Below, in pieces: positions 26,142 to 36,262 of a stretch of DNA of 64,000 nucleotides (its first letter is position 1; each line of letters begins with the position of its first letter). The notes under the pieces were generated by a model. The model was not told where the DNA came from, searched no databases, and saw only the letters and a list, made by a program, of their open reading frames with translations. A program made the translations under genes and the position numbers. Source of the stretch: Lachnospiraceae bacterium (GTDB lineage: Bacteria; Bacillota; Clostridia; Lachnospirales; Lachnospiraceae); the NCBI GenBank assembly GCA_022652545.1, contig JALCRM010000001.1, forward strand, positions 62,001-126,000, given 5' to 3'.

Positions 26142-29100
26142 ATGAAATCAAGGTTTATCAGGAGAATGCTGACTGTTTTGCTCACAACGGCTACGGTATT
26201 ATCGACGATGCCGATGCAGGTCATGGCCGAGGAAGGCGCAGAGACTGCAGAGACTGCGGAGGCAGAGAACGCTGTTACCGCAGGGAGCGTTGACGCGCAG
26301 GATGAAAACAGTGCAGCCGGAACAGATCTGTCATCGTCAGGAATATCTGCCGTCGACGACAATGCGTCGTCTGAAGCGTCGACCGGGTTGAGTACCTCGG
26401 ATGCAGGCGCGACCTCTTCTGCAGAATCGACATCCGAATCTTCCGTATCCGTTACCTCTGCAGCAGCCGCAGATTCCGATACTGCCGCTGAGTCTGCGAC
26501 CTCATCATCCCAGGCAGCAGTCACTTATACGATCACCTATGACGGAAATGCAGAAGATGCTGCCGGTATTCCTGATGCACAGACGGTCAATACCTCTGAC
26601 ACTTCGGCTTCTGATACAGAGAGCACAGCAGAAATCCCGGAAGGTATTTCTGCCGTGCTCTCTTCTTCGATACCGCAGAGAGCCGGGTATACTTTCGCAT
26701 CCTGGAACACAGCGCAAGACGGCAGCGGAAAAACATACAAGCCGGGTGACACGATCGAGGTTACCGCGGATATCACCTTATTTGCGCAGTGGGAAGCGGA
26801 GCGCCTTGTGCAGTCTGAAACTCCTGAAGTGACCCGCGCAGCCTGGATATCGAGTCTTGTCAGTACCTTCGGAATGACGGTGGAGGAGGACAACTATCCG
26901 GACAATTACTACAGCGATATCAGTTCGTCGGACAGCTGCTATAAAGATATCATGGAAGCCGTTGAATTCGGCCTGATCAGCCTGGAAGCGGGCGCACCTT
27001 TCGAACCGGATGCTGCGGCAACCAGAGAGTTCGCAGCGGTAACAATGAACCACTGCCTGGGATACCAGTTCAATGGCTCGTCCTACACATACAGCGACTA
27101 TACAGATGTGGCGGAAGAAGACCGGGCCAGCGTTCAGATTGCGGTAGATCAGGGATGGCTGTCACTTACTGACGGAAAATTTCTTCCGAACGAACCGATC
27201 ACGTCCGCAGAAAGCACGGCCATGATTGCCGACGCGCAGAAGGTTCTTGACACAAGGAAAGCCCCTGTAAGTGATTCCGGAGTCGAATTTGCGGATGGCG
27301 TCATAGTGATCCCCGATGGAACGGATGTTTCATGCGATGCAGACAATAATATTGTTGTCATAAACTGTCCGGTCAGTATTTCGTCAGGGCGGATCTTCGG
27401 TTATTGGATCAACGGGATTCCGGGAGCAGGTAAAGCGTCATCCGTTACAGTCGACGGTGACAAAACAATTATCAAAACGACGACGGAAGGTTATACATAT
27501 TCCGACTGCTTTAAAAAACTGAATATTTCCGGAGACAGCGGCCTTTATGAATCAAGTTATTCCCCTGCAGAAAATACTACGCTGACAACAGAAAGCGGAG
27601 ACAGGGTAAACATTGATGTATCTGATTACGAGATTGAGAAACTTGGAGGTGCAGGAGACTCCAAGATCACAAAAGAGATCCACATCCACCCGACTTTTTC
27701 TGTCAATGGGAGTAATGTCGAAACATCGTTCAGCATTGACATCGTTAATATTCACATACCATACAAAATCGAACTTCTTGATAAATATGCATATGCGGAA
27801 GTGGATGCCGATATTTCCATGAGCGGCAGTATTTCGATTGACGGTCTGGAGGGTATGAATACGATACCGATCGGCGAATTCACTACCGTGTTTGGCAACG
27901 TGGTACTGGAAATGGCCTACAATGCCAGCGGTCGCATCACGCTTCAGTGGAAAGGCACCATGGGACTCGGAATGGAGATATCCGACGGCAAATTCCGACT
28001 GATCGAGAATTTTGAAAAGAAGGAGTTTTCACTTGCGGCCGAGGTAGATGTAAAGGCCGGCCCGCGGCTTAGCTGGGACTGCACACTTCTTCACGGCTCA
28101 AATGGCATCAGTGCGCAACTTTATGCCGAGGCCGGAGCAGAACTGAAGTATCTGATGAAGGCCTATGACTCCGGCACGCCCCGGATTTGTCAGACCATGA
28201 TTGCATGGCTGTATGCCGATGCAGGAGCCAGTGCAGAATGTTTTGATAAATCCTGGAGTGATTCCTGGGTGCTTTACGACGCCAGCAACAGTCCTGTCAG
28301 ATCCTATACGCATGTGGAAGACGGCGTGGAAGTTTCTTCGTGCTCACGGGGCGATTATTATTGCGGCAATACTTCTCTGCATCTTGACAAGTATACCTAC
28401 AACACATCGCGTTTATCCAAATACCATACCGCAGTAACAGGCAAGTACTATGATTCGGCCACCAGTTCCGTCGTGAGCCTGTTCAAATACACACTCAGCA
28501 CCGATCCGGACGACGGGTCAAAACAGGTCGCGACGATCACGGGATACAATGGAAGTGTTACCAATCTGTACATACCGGCGGAGATCGACGGATACAAGGT
28601 GACGAAAATTGGAAAAGGAGCTTTTGCTGAATGCAGTTTGATAGGAACGATATCCATTCCGGATTGTGTAACATCCATTGAACAGAGAGCGTTTGAGGAT
28701 TGTACCTCCCTGACAAGCTTAACTTTGCCAAAATCGCTGAATAATCTGGATGGAAATGCGTTTTATGGATGTTCGGCGCTGTCATCAGTTTGGATTCCCA
28801 AGAGCATTACCAGATGTGGAAATATAAATTATAGTTATCAAGGACCATTTACAGATTGTGGAAAATTGAATGATGTAAAGTATGAAGAAGGAATCACGAA
28901 TATCCCCGGTTATTTATTTGATCGATGCTCGGGTTTACAGAGTATTACGATCCCGGATACTGTTACGGAAATAGGACCTAATGCATTTTCAAATTGTCCA
29001 GGACTTGCAAGTGTAAGTTTATCTTCGAATTTGACGAAGATAAGGAACAATGCATTTGCTGAAGATAGTTTGATAGGAACGATATCCATTCCGGATTGTG

Positions 29101-31346
29101 TAACATCCATTGAACAGAGAGCGTTTGAGGATTGTACCTCCCTGACAAGTTTAACTTTGCCAAAATCGTTGAATAATCTGGATGGAAATGCGTTTTATGG
29201 ATGTTCGGCGCTGTCATCAGTTTGGATTCCCAAGAGCATTACCAGATGTGGAAATATAAATTATAGTTATCAAGGACCATTTACAGATTGTGGAAAATTG
29301 AATGATGTAAAGTATGAAGAAGGAATCACGAATATCCCCGGTTATTTGTTTGATCGATGCTCGGGTTTACAGAACATTACGATTCCAGATACGGTAACAG
29401 AAATTGGCCATTGTTCTTTTTCATTTTGTTCAAAACTTACGGATGTAAAATTCTCTGCAAATTTAACAAAGATAGGAAAAAGTGCATTTTATGAAGATCC
29501 ATTACTCAGTACTGCGGATGTTCCTTCCAGCGTTAAAGATATTGAAGACAATGTTTTCTATGAATGCTCTTCACTTAAGACATTCTCTTGGCCTGCAACA
29601 GGAACATCCATGGGAGACTATGTTTTTTACGGCTGCTCTGCTCTGACAGATGTCACTTTGCCGAAAGACAGAGTATATATTAATTCATATACTTTTTATG
29701 GTTGTAGTTCTCTTGTAAGTATTAATTTGCCAAACAGTTTACAGCATATTGAAAACAATGCTTTCCAGAACTGTACGAAACTCAGTACCATTACGATTCC
29801 CGGAAGTGTCCTGACGATCGACAACAGTGCTTTTCAGAACTGTGATTCACTGGTCAAGGTGGAGATCCCGAACGGCGTGCAGACAGTCGGAAACGATTGT
29901 TTCTATGACTGCGACAAACTGACGGATGTAACGGTAGCGGATTCGGTTACCAGTATCGGCACAGAGGCATTCAAGAGCTGCGATATTCTGGCTAATGTTA
30001 AGCTGGGTACCGGATTGACAGAACTCAAGGACAGCACGTTCATGGATTGCCCGAAGATCGTGTCGATCGTGATTCCGTACTATGTGACCAAGATCGATGC
30101 CCAGGTCTTTAAAAACGATTATGGTCTGACCGACATTACGCTGCCGCGGGCTCTTGCTTCAATCGGAAATGACACATTCAGTTATCCGGGAAAAATGACG
30201 ATCCACGGCATCAGCGGAACCTACGCCCAGACCTACGCCAATTTAAAAAGCATCAAATTTATTGATACATCAGTACCGGTGACTTCCGTAACTGTGACAC
30301 CGACTTTAACAACGCTTTTTCAGGACAAGACGATCCATCTCTCGCTGTCTGTACAGCCCGCAAATATGACGGATTCCATCGTATGGACATCCAGTAACGA
30401 GACTGTGGCGACCGTTGACACCAGCGGAACCGTAAGCGGGAAGAGTGCAGGTACAGCAACGATCACAGCAACTGTCGGGAGCAGGAAGGCCACATGCAAA
30501 GTAACGGTTGTTAAGCCGGTCACCTATATTTATATCAAGGCAGATAAAAATGCACTGACCGTCGGAGAGACCCTGCAACTTCACGGTTATTATTCACCAT
30601 CGGATGCAAGTAGCAATATAGCATATTGGTCTACAGACAATGCGGCAGTGGTAAAGATCGACAGGAACAGCGGACTGGCGGTGGCAGTAGGGGCGGGAAC
30701 AGCCGTCATCACGATCACACCCAAGATCGGTGATTGCAAAGGAACATATACGATCACTGTTACCGGGGGATCCGGAGACGGACTGCCTTTCACTGACCTT
30801 GGCACCAAGGATTGGGTCCGGACAGCCGTAAAGTATGTTTACAGCAATGGCCTCATGTCCGGCACCTCGGCTACGACCTTCAAACCGAATGATTCCCTGA
30901 CGCGCGGCATGTTTGCGGCGATTCTCTACCGCGTGGCCGGAAAGCCTGCGGTTACTTATACAAGTAAGTTCAGCGATGTGCCTGCCGGAAAGTATTATTC
31001 TTTGCCTATTACCTGGGCAAGCAATACCGGCCTGATCTCAGGATATGGAGATACAGGAAGACTCGGGCCTGCCAATAATATCACCCGCGGTCAGATCGCC
31101 AAGATTCTGTACCTTTATGCAAAGTCGAAGGGCTACGACCTGACAGCGACTGCTGACCTGAGCGGCTTTGCCGATAAAGATCTGCTCAAAGGCAACTTCG
31201 TCACCTACATGCAGTGGGCGGTCACCAAAGGCCTGATCTCCGGTTCCACTTCCGGAAGCACCAAATATCTGCATCCAGGCGACAGTGCCACCCGCGCGCA
31301 GTGCGCCAAGATGATCAAACAGTTCTGTGAGAACTGCGCAAAATAA
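26142..31346 (+). CDS. Giant secreted protein with SLH motifs at both ends and BspA repeats (class B SLH)
   Basis: A 1734-residue exported protein. The ATG at 26142 is chosen by alignment with the nearly identical start of the 33651 protein (MKSR-, RRMLTVLL); a GTG one codon upstream is possible. Order: signal peptide to about 29; acidic Ser/Ala linker to about 127; Listeria-Bacteroides repeat about 128-220; two divergent SLH-like repeats about 231-371; a beta-rich region of unknown fold about 380-820; BspA LRR_5 repeats about 823-1376; two Big_2 domains about 1380-1543; and the class B SLH triplet about 1547-1734 ending FCENCAK. An internal tandem duplication (period 432 bases) lies in the BspA part. 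A 52-base gap precedes the next gene, so readthrough is likely. Confidence 0.9.
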   Translation: MKSRFIRRMLTVLLTTATVLSTMPMQVMAEEGAETAETAEAENAVTAGSVDAQDENSAAGTDLSSSGISAVDDNASSEASTGLSTSDAGATSSAESTSESSVSVTSAAAADSDTAAESATSSSQAAVTYTITYDGNAEDAAGIPDAQTVNTSDTSASDTESTAEIPEGISAVLSSSIPQRAGYTFASWNTAQDGSGKTYKPGDTIEVTADITLFAQWEAERLVQSETPEVTRAAWISSLVSTFGMTVEEDNYPDNYYSDISSSDSCYKDIMEAVEFGLISLEAGAPFEPDAAATREFAAVTMNHCLGYQFNGSSYTYSDYTDVAEEDRASVQIAVDQGWLSLTDGKFLPNEPITSAESTAMIADAQKVLDTRKAPVSDSGVEFADGVIVIPDGTDVSCDADNNIVVINCPVSISSGRIFGYWINGIPGAGKASSVTVDGDKTIIKTTTEGYTYSDCFKKLNISGDSGLYESSYSPAENTTLTTESGDRVNIDVSDYEIEKLGGAGDSKITKEIHIHPTFSVNGSNVETSFSIDIVNIHIPYKIELLDKYAYAEVDADISMSGSISIDGLEGMNTIPIGEFTTVFGNVVLEMAYNASGRITLQWKGTMGLGMEISDGKFRLIENFEKKEFSLAAEVDVKAGPRLSWDCTLLHGSNGISAQLYAEAGAELKYLMKAYDSGTPRICQTMIAWLYADAGASAECFDKSWSDSWVLYDASNSPVRSYTHVEDGVEVSSCSRGDYYCGNTSLHLDKYTYNTSRLSKYHTAVTGKYYDSATSSVVSLFKYTLSTDPDDGSKQVATITGYNGSVTNLYIPAEIDGYKVTKIGKGAFAECSLIGTISIPDCVTSIEQRAFEDCTSLTSLTLPKSLNNLDGNAFYGCSALSSVWIPKSITRCGNINYSYQGPFTDCGKLNDVKYEEGITNIPGYLFDRCSGLQSITIPDTVTEIGPNAFSNCPGLASVSLSSNLTKIRNNAFAEDSLIGTISIPDCVTSIEQRAFEDCTSLTSLTLPKSLNNLDGNAFYGCSALSSVWIPKSITRCGNINYSYQGPFTDCGKLNDVKYEEGITNIPGYLFDRCSGLQNITIPDTVTEIGHCSFSFCSKLTDVKFSANLTKIGKSAFYEDPLLSTADVPSSVKDIEDNVFYECSSLKTFSWPATGTSMGDYVFYGCSALTDVTLPKDRVYINSYTFYGCSSLVSINLPNSLQHIENNAFQNCTKLSTITIPGSVLTIDNSAFQNCDSLVKVEIPNGVQTVGNDCFYDCDKLTDVTVADSVTSIGTEAFKSCDILANVKLGTGLTELKDSTFMDCPKIVSIVIPYYVTKIDAQVFKNDYGLTDITLPRALASIGNDTFSYPGKMTIHGISGTYAQTYANLKSIKFIDTSVPVTSVTVTPTLTTLFQDKTIHLSLSVQPANMTDSIVWTSSNETVATVDTSGTVSGKSAGTATITATVGSRKATCKVTVVKPVTYIYIKADKNALTVGETLQLHGYYSPSDASSNIAYWSTDNAAVVKIDRNSGLAVAVGAGTAVITITPKIGDCKGTYTITVTGGSGDGLPFTDLGTKDWVRTAVKYVYSNGLMSGTSATTFKPNDSLTRGMFAAILYRVAGKPAVTYTSKFSDVPAGKYYSLPITWASNTGLISGYGDTGRLGPANNITRGQIAKILYLYAKSKGYDLTATADLSGFADKDLLKGNFVTYMQWAVTKGLISGSTSGSTKYLHPGDSATRAQCAKMIKQFCENCAK
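28635..29373 (+). repeat. Recent 432-bp in-frame tandem duplication in the BspA region
   Basis: Bases 28635-28941 recur at 29067-29373 with only a few differences, an offset of 432 bases or 144 codons. Beyond 28941 the two copies diverge. Each unit carries several LRR_5 repeats plus the unusual segment SITRCGNINYSYQGPF. Confidence 0.92.
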
Positions 31347-31398
31347 GCAATGTGGGAAACAGTCAGTATCACCGTGAAATTTCAAAAAGGGGAAATAT

Positions 31399-33630
31399 AT
31401 GAAAAATGGAAGTGAATGTCATTATTTTGCAAAGCTGCTGTCAATTGTTCTTACAACAACGGTAGTGATTGCATTTTCAACAGGGATTTCCTTTGCTTCG
31501 CACGCTGAAGAAGAGATAATGTCCTCCGACCCGGCAGAATTCTTGGAAACTGATTCATCGGAGACTGCTGCATCCGGCACCCTGGTAGCAGCATCGGCAG
31601 TTTCAGCAGAGGAAGCGTCATCAGAGACAGTACCGGGAGACACCGCATCATCAGTAGCTTCAGCAGAGGAAGCGTCGTCAGAGGCAGTCTCGGGAGACGC
31701 CGCATCATCGGCAGTTTCAACAGAGGAAGTATCGTCAGAGGCAGTCTCGGGAGACGTCGCATCGTCCGCTGCTTCAGCGGAAGAAGGAATATCCGAGGAC
31801 GCACAGGATCGATTGGCGGCATCATCCACCAAGCCTGTTCTAACGACACCTGTCGTCGAATGGGGTGGGATTCAAGACGGAGAACAATTTGGAAATCAAT
31901 ATGTTACCGTAACTACCTTTGATGATATAAAGACCACAATTTCTTTATCAGTATATAAAGATAATGTTCAGTTGTATTGTTTATGTAATACAGTGACATC
32001 CCCTGGTAAATATGTATTTTTTATTGGCAATTTGATCAATGGATCCGGAACCTATTATTGTCTTGCTTGGTTATCATCGGATACTACATATCGGGATAGT
32101 AATGCCGGTGTCACAGAAACATGGAAATACGAAGAACCGGCAAAACTTTCTACACCTGAAGCTCCAAAGTGGTCTACAAAGTATCCGAACTGGATCAGTT
32201 TTACCATACCGGATGATGCGTGTGGGTATGTAATAAAGACATATAAAAACGGAAAAGATACACACTTTGATCGTGTTTGCCCTTCTTTGACGAGCAAGCA
32301 AATTATGGCTAATCTTACGGATGATATGTTGGCCGACGGAGAGTACACTTTTACCGTCAGGGCGTTGAGCGGCGATTTCACAAAGTTCGGAAACAGCGAT
32401 GAATCATCCTTTTCCACACCCCATGCTTCGACGAATCAGAAGGGCCAGTTCAAAAGCGATCTGTCAGCGGCAGTCAGTGAAATGAAAGCCGCCGGCGATG
32501 CTCAGACAGCCTGCACTGTTCTGGAGGAATTCACACAAAAATATTCGTGTAGTGATATTGATGGATATTTATCTGTTGACAATGATCTTTGGAACGATGT
32601 TGCAGCCTTAGAGACCTCTTATTGCGAAAAGGCAGGAATTTCCATAGTAAAAACAGTCGACAGCGAACTGAAAGATCTGTGGCCGGATGCTGCCGACAGG
32701 ATCATTGCGACCGGTGCGTGCCTGAATGTAACGGCACCGCAGCAGACAGCGCAGCTTACTGTCGGAAAACCGACCATGACGCAGAATATGAGCTCTATAT
32801 ATAAAAATTGTGTGCAATGCCACATCAGCTGCGGCGGAGATTCATATACTGACCGTTTTCCCATACAACTGACAATACCGGTTCCCAAAGGCGTTGCCAC
32901 GGATGATATTCATGTTTTGTATGATATCAGTTCTGACAGCAATGCAAATATAGATGCAAAGTATAATGAAAATGGCACGACTACATTTGTTTTACCTTTG
33001 AAAAAATATGTGTCCTATTATTACGGGGATTATGTTTTTGCGAATGAAGATAAAACGCAGATGCTGCCTTTCTTAGATCTTTTCAATACAAAATACTGGG
33101 TCTGGGAAGCGGTTCGGTATGTTTACCACAACGGTCTCATGTCCGGCACCACGGCTACGACCTTCAAACCGAATGATCCCCTGACGCGCGGCATGTTTGC
33201 GGCGATCCTCTACCGCGTGGCCGGAAAGCCTGCGGTTACTTATACAAGCAAGTTCAGCGATGTGCCTGCCGGAAAGTATTATTCCCTGCCTATTACATGG
33301 GCAAGCAATACCGGCCTGATTTCAGGCTATGGAGACACAGGAAGATTCGGGCCTGCCAATAACATCACCCGCGGCCAGATCGCCAAGATCCTGTATCTGT
33401 ACGCAAAGTCGAAGGGCTATGACCTGACGGCGACCGCGGACCTGAGCGGTTTTGCCGATAAAGATCTGCTCAAAGGCAACTTCGTCACCTACATGCAGTG
33501 GGCAGTCACCAAGGGCCTGATCTCCGGAACGACTTCCGGCAGTGTCAAATATCTCAAGCCCGGCGACAGAGCTACCCGCGCGCAGTGCGCCAAGATGATC
33601 AAGCAGTTCTGCGAAAACTGCGCAAAATAA
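31399..33630 (+). CDS. Secreted SLH-domain surface protein (class B SLH), paralogue of the 2721 protein
   Basis: A 743-residue exported protein. It has a longer signal peptide than its neighbours (cut near 34, ISFAS-HA), then an acidic linker holding three 19-residue repeats to about 140. Two fibronectin-III-like beta domains (about 150-345), a helical stretch, a ZU5-like domain (about 440-550, with PIQLTIPVPKGV) and an SLH triplet (about 556-743, FCENCAK end) follow. The domain order equals that of the 2721 protein, while the SLH block matches the neighbouring class B genes more closely. The middle is AT-rich relative to the SLH end. aaaagggg at 31384-31391 precedes the ATG. The next gene begins 20 bases after the stop. 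Function of the exposed part is unknown. Confidence 0.88.
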   Translation: MKNGSECHYFAKLLSIVLTTTVVIAFSTGISFASHAEEEIMSSDPAEFLETDSSETAASGTLVAASAVSAEEASSETVPGDTASSVASAEEASSEAVSGDAASSAVSTEEVSSEAVSGDVASSAASAEEGISEDAQDRLAASSTKPVLTTPVVEWGGIQDGEQFGNQYVTVTTFDDIKTTISLSVYKDNVQLYCLCNTVTSPGKYVFFIGNLINGSGTYYCLAWLSSDTTYRDSNAGVTETWKYEEPAKLSTPEAPKWSTKYPNWISFTIPDDACGYVIKTYKNGKDTHFDRVCPSLTSKQIMANLTDDMLADGEYTFTVRALSGDFTKFGNSDESSFSTPHASTNQKGQFKSDLSAAVSEMKAAGDAQTACTVLEEFTQKYSCSDIDGYLSVDNDLWNDVAALETSYCEKAGISIVKTVDSELKDLWPDAADRIIATGACLNVTAPQQTAQLTVGKPTMTQNMSSIYKNCVQCHISCGGDSYTDRFPIQLTIPVPKGVATDDIHVLYDISSDSNANIDAKYNENGTTTFVLPLKKYVSYYYGDYVFANEDKTQMLPFLDLFNTKYWVWEAVRYVYHNGLMSGTTATTFKPNDPLTRGMFAAILYRVAGKPAVTYTSKFSDVPAGKYYSLPITWASNTGLISGYGDTGRFGPANNITRGQIAKILYLYAKSKGYDLTATADLSGFADKDLLKGNFVTYMQWAVTKGLISGTTSGSVKYLKPGDRATRAQCAKMIKQFCENCAK
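31609..31779 (+). repeat. Three 57-bp in-frame repeats in the linker
   Basis: Three successive 19-residue units of the form EE-A/V-SSE-T/A-V-x-GD-x-ASS. The DNA copies are closely similar, so unequal exchange could change copy number without loss of frame. Confidence 0.8.
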
Positions 33631-33650
33631 TACAGGAAGGAACCGACTCG

Positions 33651-36164
33651 ATGAAATCAAGGTATGTCAGGAGAATGCTGACTGTTTTGCTTACAGCGGC
33701 TACGGTATTATCGACGATGCCGATGCAGGTCATGGCCGAAGAAGGCACTGAAATTTCCGCGAGCGATTCGGCAGTAGAGCCCGAGACTGCAGGGACTTCT
33801 GAAAGCGGTGCAGCAGCGGAGCCCGAGACTGCGGCGACTTCTGAAAGTGATGCTTCAACTGAGGCCGGGACCGAAGCTGTTCCCGAGAAAGTCGCTTCAT
33901 CCGAAAGCGAAACCGCGGATACTTCCGATACATCCGATTTTGAATTCAAAGATGGTTATTACGAACTTCCGTATGACAGTCAGGTGCCGAGTGCAACACA
34001 GGACGCGGACTATTCGCCGGAGACATCTGACGGGGAACGTTTGCAGGCATCGGTTTCGTACATACCGTCACTGTCCGGCATGCCGGGCGTGAGAAATCAG
34101 AACCCGTTCGGAGACTGCTGGGCCTTTGCCGGCATTTCCCTGGCAGAACTCAATATGATCAGGGAGCACGGAAGCAGTACCGGCATTGATCTCTCCGAAC
34201 TGCAGCTTGCCTATTTTACCTATAACTTTAACAAGGGCATATCGGATCCGCTTGGCGGGACGGAAGGAGATACTTCTGAATGTGCTTCGTCCGAAGGCTT
34301 TCTGAATGCCGGCGGAAACCTGTCCTTTGCTGCGCAGACTTTACTGAACTGGTCCGGCGCGGAGAATGAAAGTGACGACCGGTATCCGTCTTCCTGGACG
34401 AGCGGATCGACGCTGGATTCCTCTCATCAGTACGGAAAAGACGCCGTGCATGTGCAGGATGTTTATGTTTTGCAATTGAGTACGGATGCGGAACTGGCCA
34501 AAACATATATTTCGGAATACGGCGGCCTGGCCACCGCTATGTATGTGAACCGTTCGTACTTTCAGTCAGGGACGAACGCCTACTACTGCCCGACCCGGTA
34601 TTCGACCAATCATGCGATCTCGATCGTGGGCTGGGACGACAACTTCAGCAAAAGTAATTTTAAAAACACACCCGACGGGGACGGCGCATGGCTCGTGCGC
34701 AATCAGTGGGGCGGAAGCGGGTACGGTTATTACGGCTATTTCTGGCTTTCATACTACGACAAGAATCTGACGGATGCCGCATATGTTTTCAGGGCCGAGC
34801 CGGCAGATAACTATGACAATAATTATCAGTATGACGGAAACATTCTTTTTTCAGGCACCATGGGGTTTGGAAGCAGCTCACTGGATGCCGCAAGTGTTTT
34901 CCAGGTGCATGCAAATCCGAACGGATGCGAGCAGCTGCGGGCCGTCTCTTTTGAAGTGCCGTCTGCGACCAACCTGGACTACACCGTCCGGATCTATACG
35001 GGACTCACCTCAGGCAATAACCCGAAAAGCGGTACCCTGGCTGAAACCGTTACGGGCAAAACTGTCAGCGCCGGTGCATACACTGTGCCCGTAGACAGCA
35101 TTACTCTAAACGAGAACGAGATCTTTTCTGTCGTTGTTTCTCTGTCCAAATCTTCCGGCACGGTTTCAATCGGCACGGAAAGAAATTACAGCGATGAAAA
35201 CATTAAATGCGTTGCCAGCGCAAAACAGGGAAGAAGCTTTATCGGCAACGGGTATGGCTACTGGCTGGATATCGGTCAAAACAGCGGCATTAATGTGCGT
35301 GTCAAGGCATTCACAAAAAATGTGGCTTCCGTACCTCTTAATGGGATTTCTCTCAATAAGTCGGCACTGCAGCTCCAGGCAGGCGATACTGCTTCTCTAT
35401 CGGTGAGCTATGACCCGTCTGATACGACGGATGACAAGACGGTCAGCTGGCGGAGCGACAATACATCGGTTGCCAAGGTAAGCGATAACGGAACGGTCAC
35501 TGCTGTGGCCGCAGGGACTGTAACTGTTACTGCATCGACATCGGACGGACTGCACAGTGCCGCATGCACAGTCACTGTCACGGAACAGGCAGAGGATAAA
35601 CTGCCGTTTACGGACGTAAATAAGACGGACTGGTTTTACGGCAGCGTACAGTATGTTTACAGCAACGGTCTCATGGCCGGCACCTCGGCTACGACCTTCA
35701 AGCCCTATGATACGCTGACGCGCGGCATGTTTGCGGCGATTCTCTACCGCGTGGCCGGTAAGCCTTCGGTTACTTATACAAGCAGGTTCAGCGACGTGCC
35801 TGCAGGAAAGTATTACTCCCTGCCTGTTACCTGGGCAAGCAATACCGGCCTGATCTCAGGTTATGGAGACACGGGCAGATTCGGGCCTGCCAATAATATC
35901 ACCCGCGGCCAGATCGCCAAGATCCTGTATCTGTACGCAAAGTCGAAGGGCTACGACCTGACGGCGACCGCAGATCTGTCCGGCTTTTCCGATAAGGATC
36001 TGCTCAAAGGCAACTTCGTCACCTACATGCAGTGGGCGGTCACCAAGGGCCTGATCTCCGGAACGACTTCCGGCAGTGCCAGATATCTAAGGCCCGGCGA
36101 CAGCGCCACACGCGCCCAGTGCGCCAAGATGATCCGATATTTCTGCGAAAATTGCGCAAAATAA
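33651..36164 (+). CDS. Wall-anchored papain-like cysteine protease with Big_2 and SLH domains (class B SLH)
   Basis: An 837-residue exported protein. Start at ATG 33651 after aggaagga (33634-33641); the frame is open further upstream but overlaps the previous SLH gene. Signal peptide to about 29, nearly identical to that of the 26142 protein; short linker; a C1A peptidase domain about 140-385 with oxyanion Q150, nucleophile C156 (GDCWAF), H321 (NHAISIVGWDD) and N351 (VRNQWG). A lectin-like beta domain (about 395-555), one Big_2 domain (about 562-646) and the SLH triplet (about 649-837) follow. The complete triad predicts an active extracellular protease held on the wall; substrate unknown. 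It begins 20 bases after the 31399 gene, so both are probably one transcript. Confidence 0.93.
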   Translation: MKSRYVRRMLTVLLTAATVLSTMPMQVMAEEGTEISASDSAVEPETAGTSESGAAAEPETAATSESDASTEAGTEAVPEKVASSESETADTSDTSDFEFKDGYYELPYDSQVPSATQDADYSPETSDGERLQASVSYIPSLSGMPGVRNQNPFGDCWAFAGISLAELNMIREHGSSTGIDLSELQLAYFTYNFNKGISDPLGGTEGDTSECASSEGFLNAGGNLSFAAQTLLNWSGAENESDDRYPSSWTSGSTLDSSHQYGKDAVHVQDVYVLQLSTDAELAKTYISEYGGLATAMYVNRSYFQSGTNAYYCPTRYSTNHAISIVGWDDNFSKSNFKNTPDGDGAWLVRNQWGGSGYGYYGYFWLSYYDKNLTDAAYVFRAEPADNYDNNYQYDGNILFSGTMGFGSSSLDAASVFQVHANPNGCEQLRAVSFEVPSATNLDYTVRIYTGLTSGNNPKSGTLAETVTGKTVSAGAYTVPVDSITLNENEIFSVVVSLSKSSGTVSIGTERNYSDENIKCVASAKQGRSFIGNGYGYWLDIGQNSGINVRVKAFTKNVASVPLNGISLNKSALQLQAGDTASLSVSYDPSDTTDDKTVSWRSDNTSVAKVSDNGTVTAVAAGTVTVTASTSDGLHSAACTVTVTEQAEDKLPFTDVNKTDWFYGSVQYVYSNGLMAGTSATTFKPYDTLTRGMFAAILYRVAGKPSVTYTSRFSDVPAGKYYSLPVTWASNTGLISGYGDTGRFGPANNITRGQIAKILYLYAKSKGYDLTATADLSGFSDKDLLKGNFVTYMQWAVTKGLISGTTSGSARYLRPGDSATRAQCAKMIRYFCENCAK

Positions 36165-36262
36165 CAGTAAAATAACAGCCCGATAAAGTCTTTTTGAACA
36201 TAAATATCAAGAGTATAATGCTCTTTATATTAATTCAGAAAGATATTTATGAGGGAGATCAG

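Noticed and set aside
36194-36262. Longer N-terminus for the 36263 transglutaminase gene
   Set aside because: The frame covers the likely TATAAT at 36214-36219, has no ribosome site and would bury the signal peptide.
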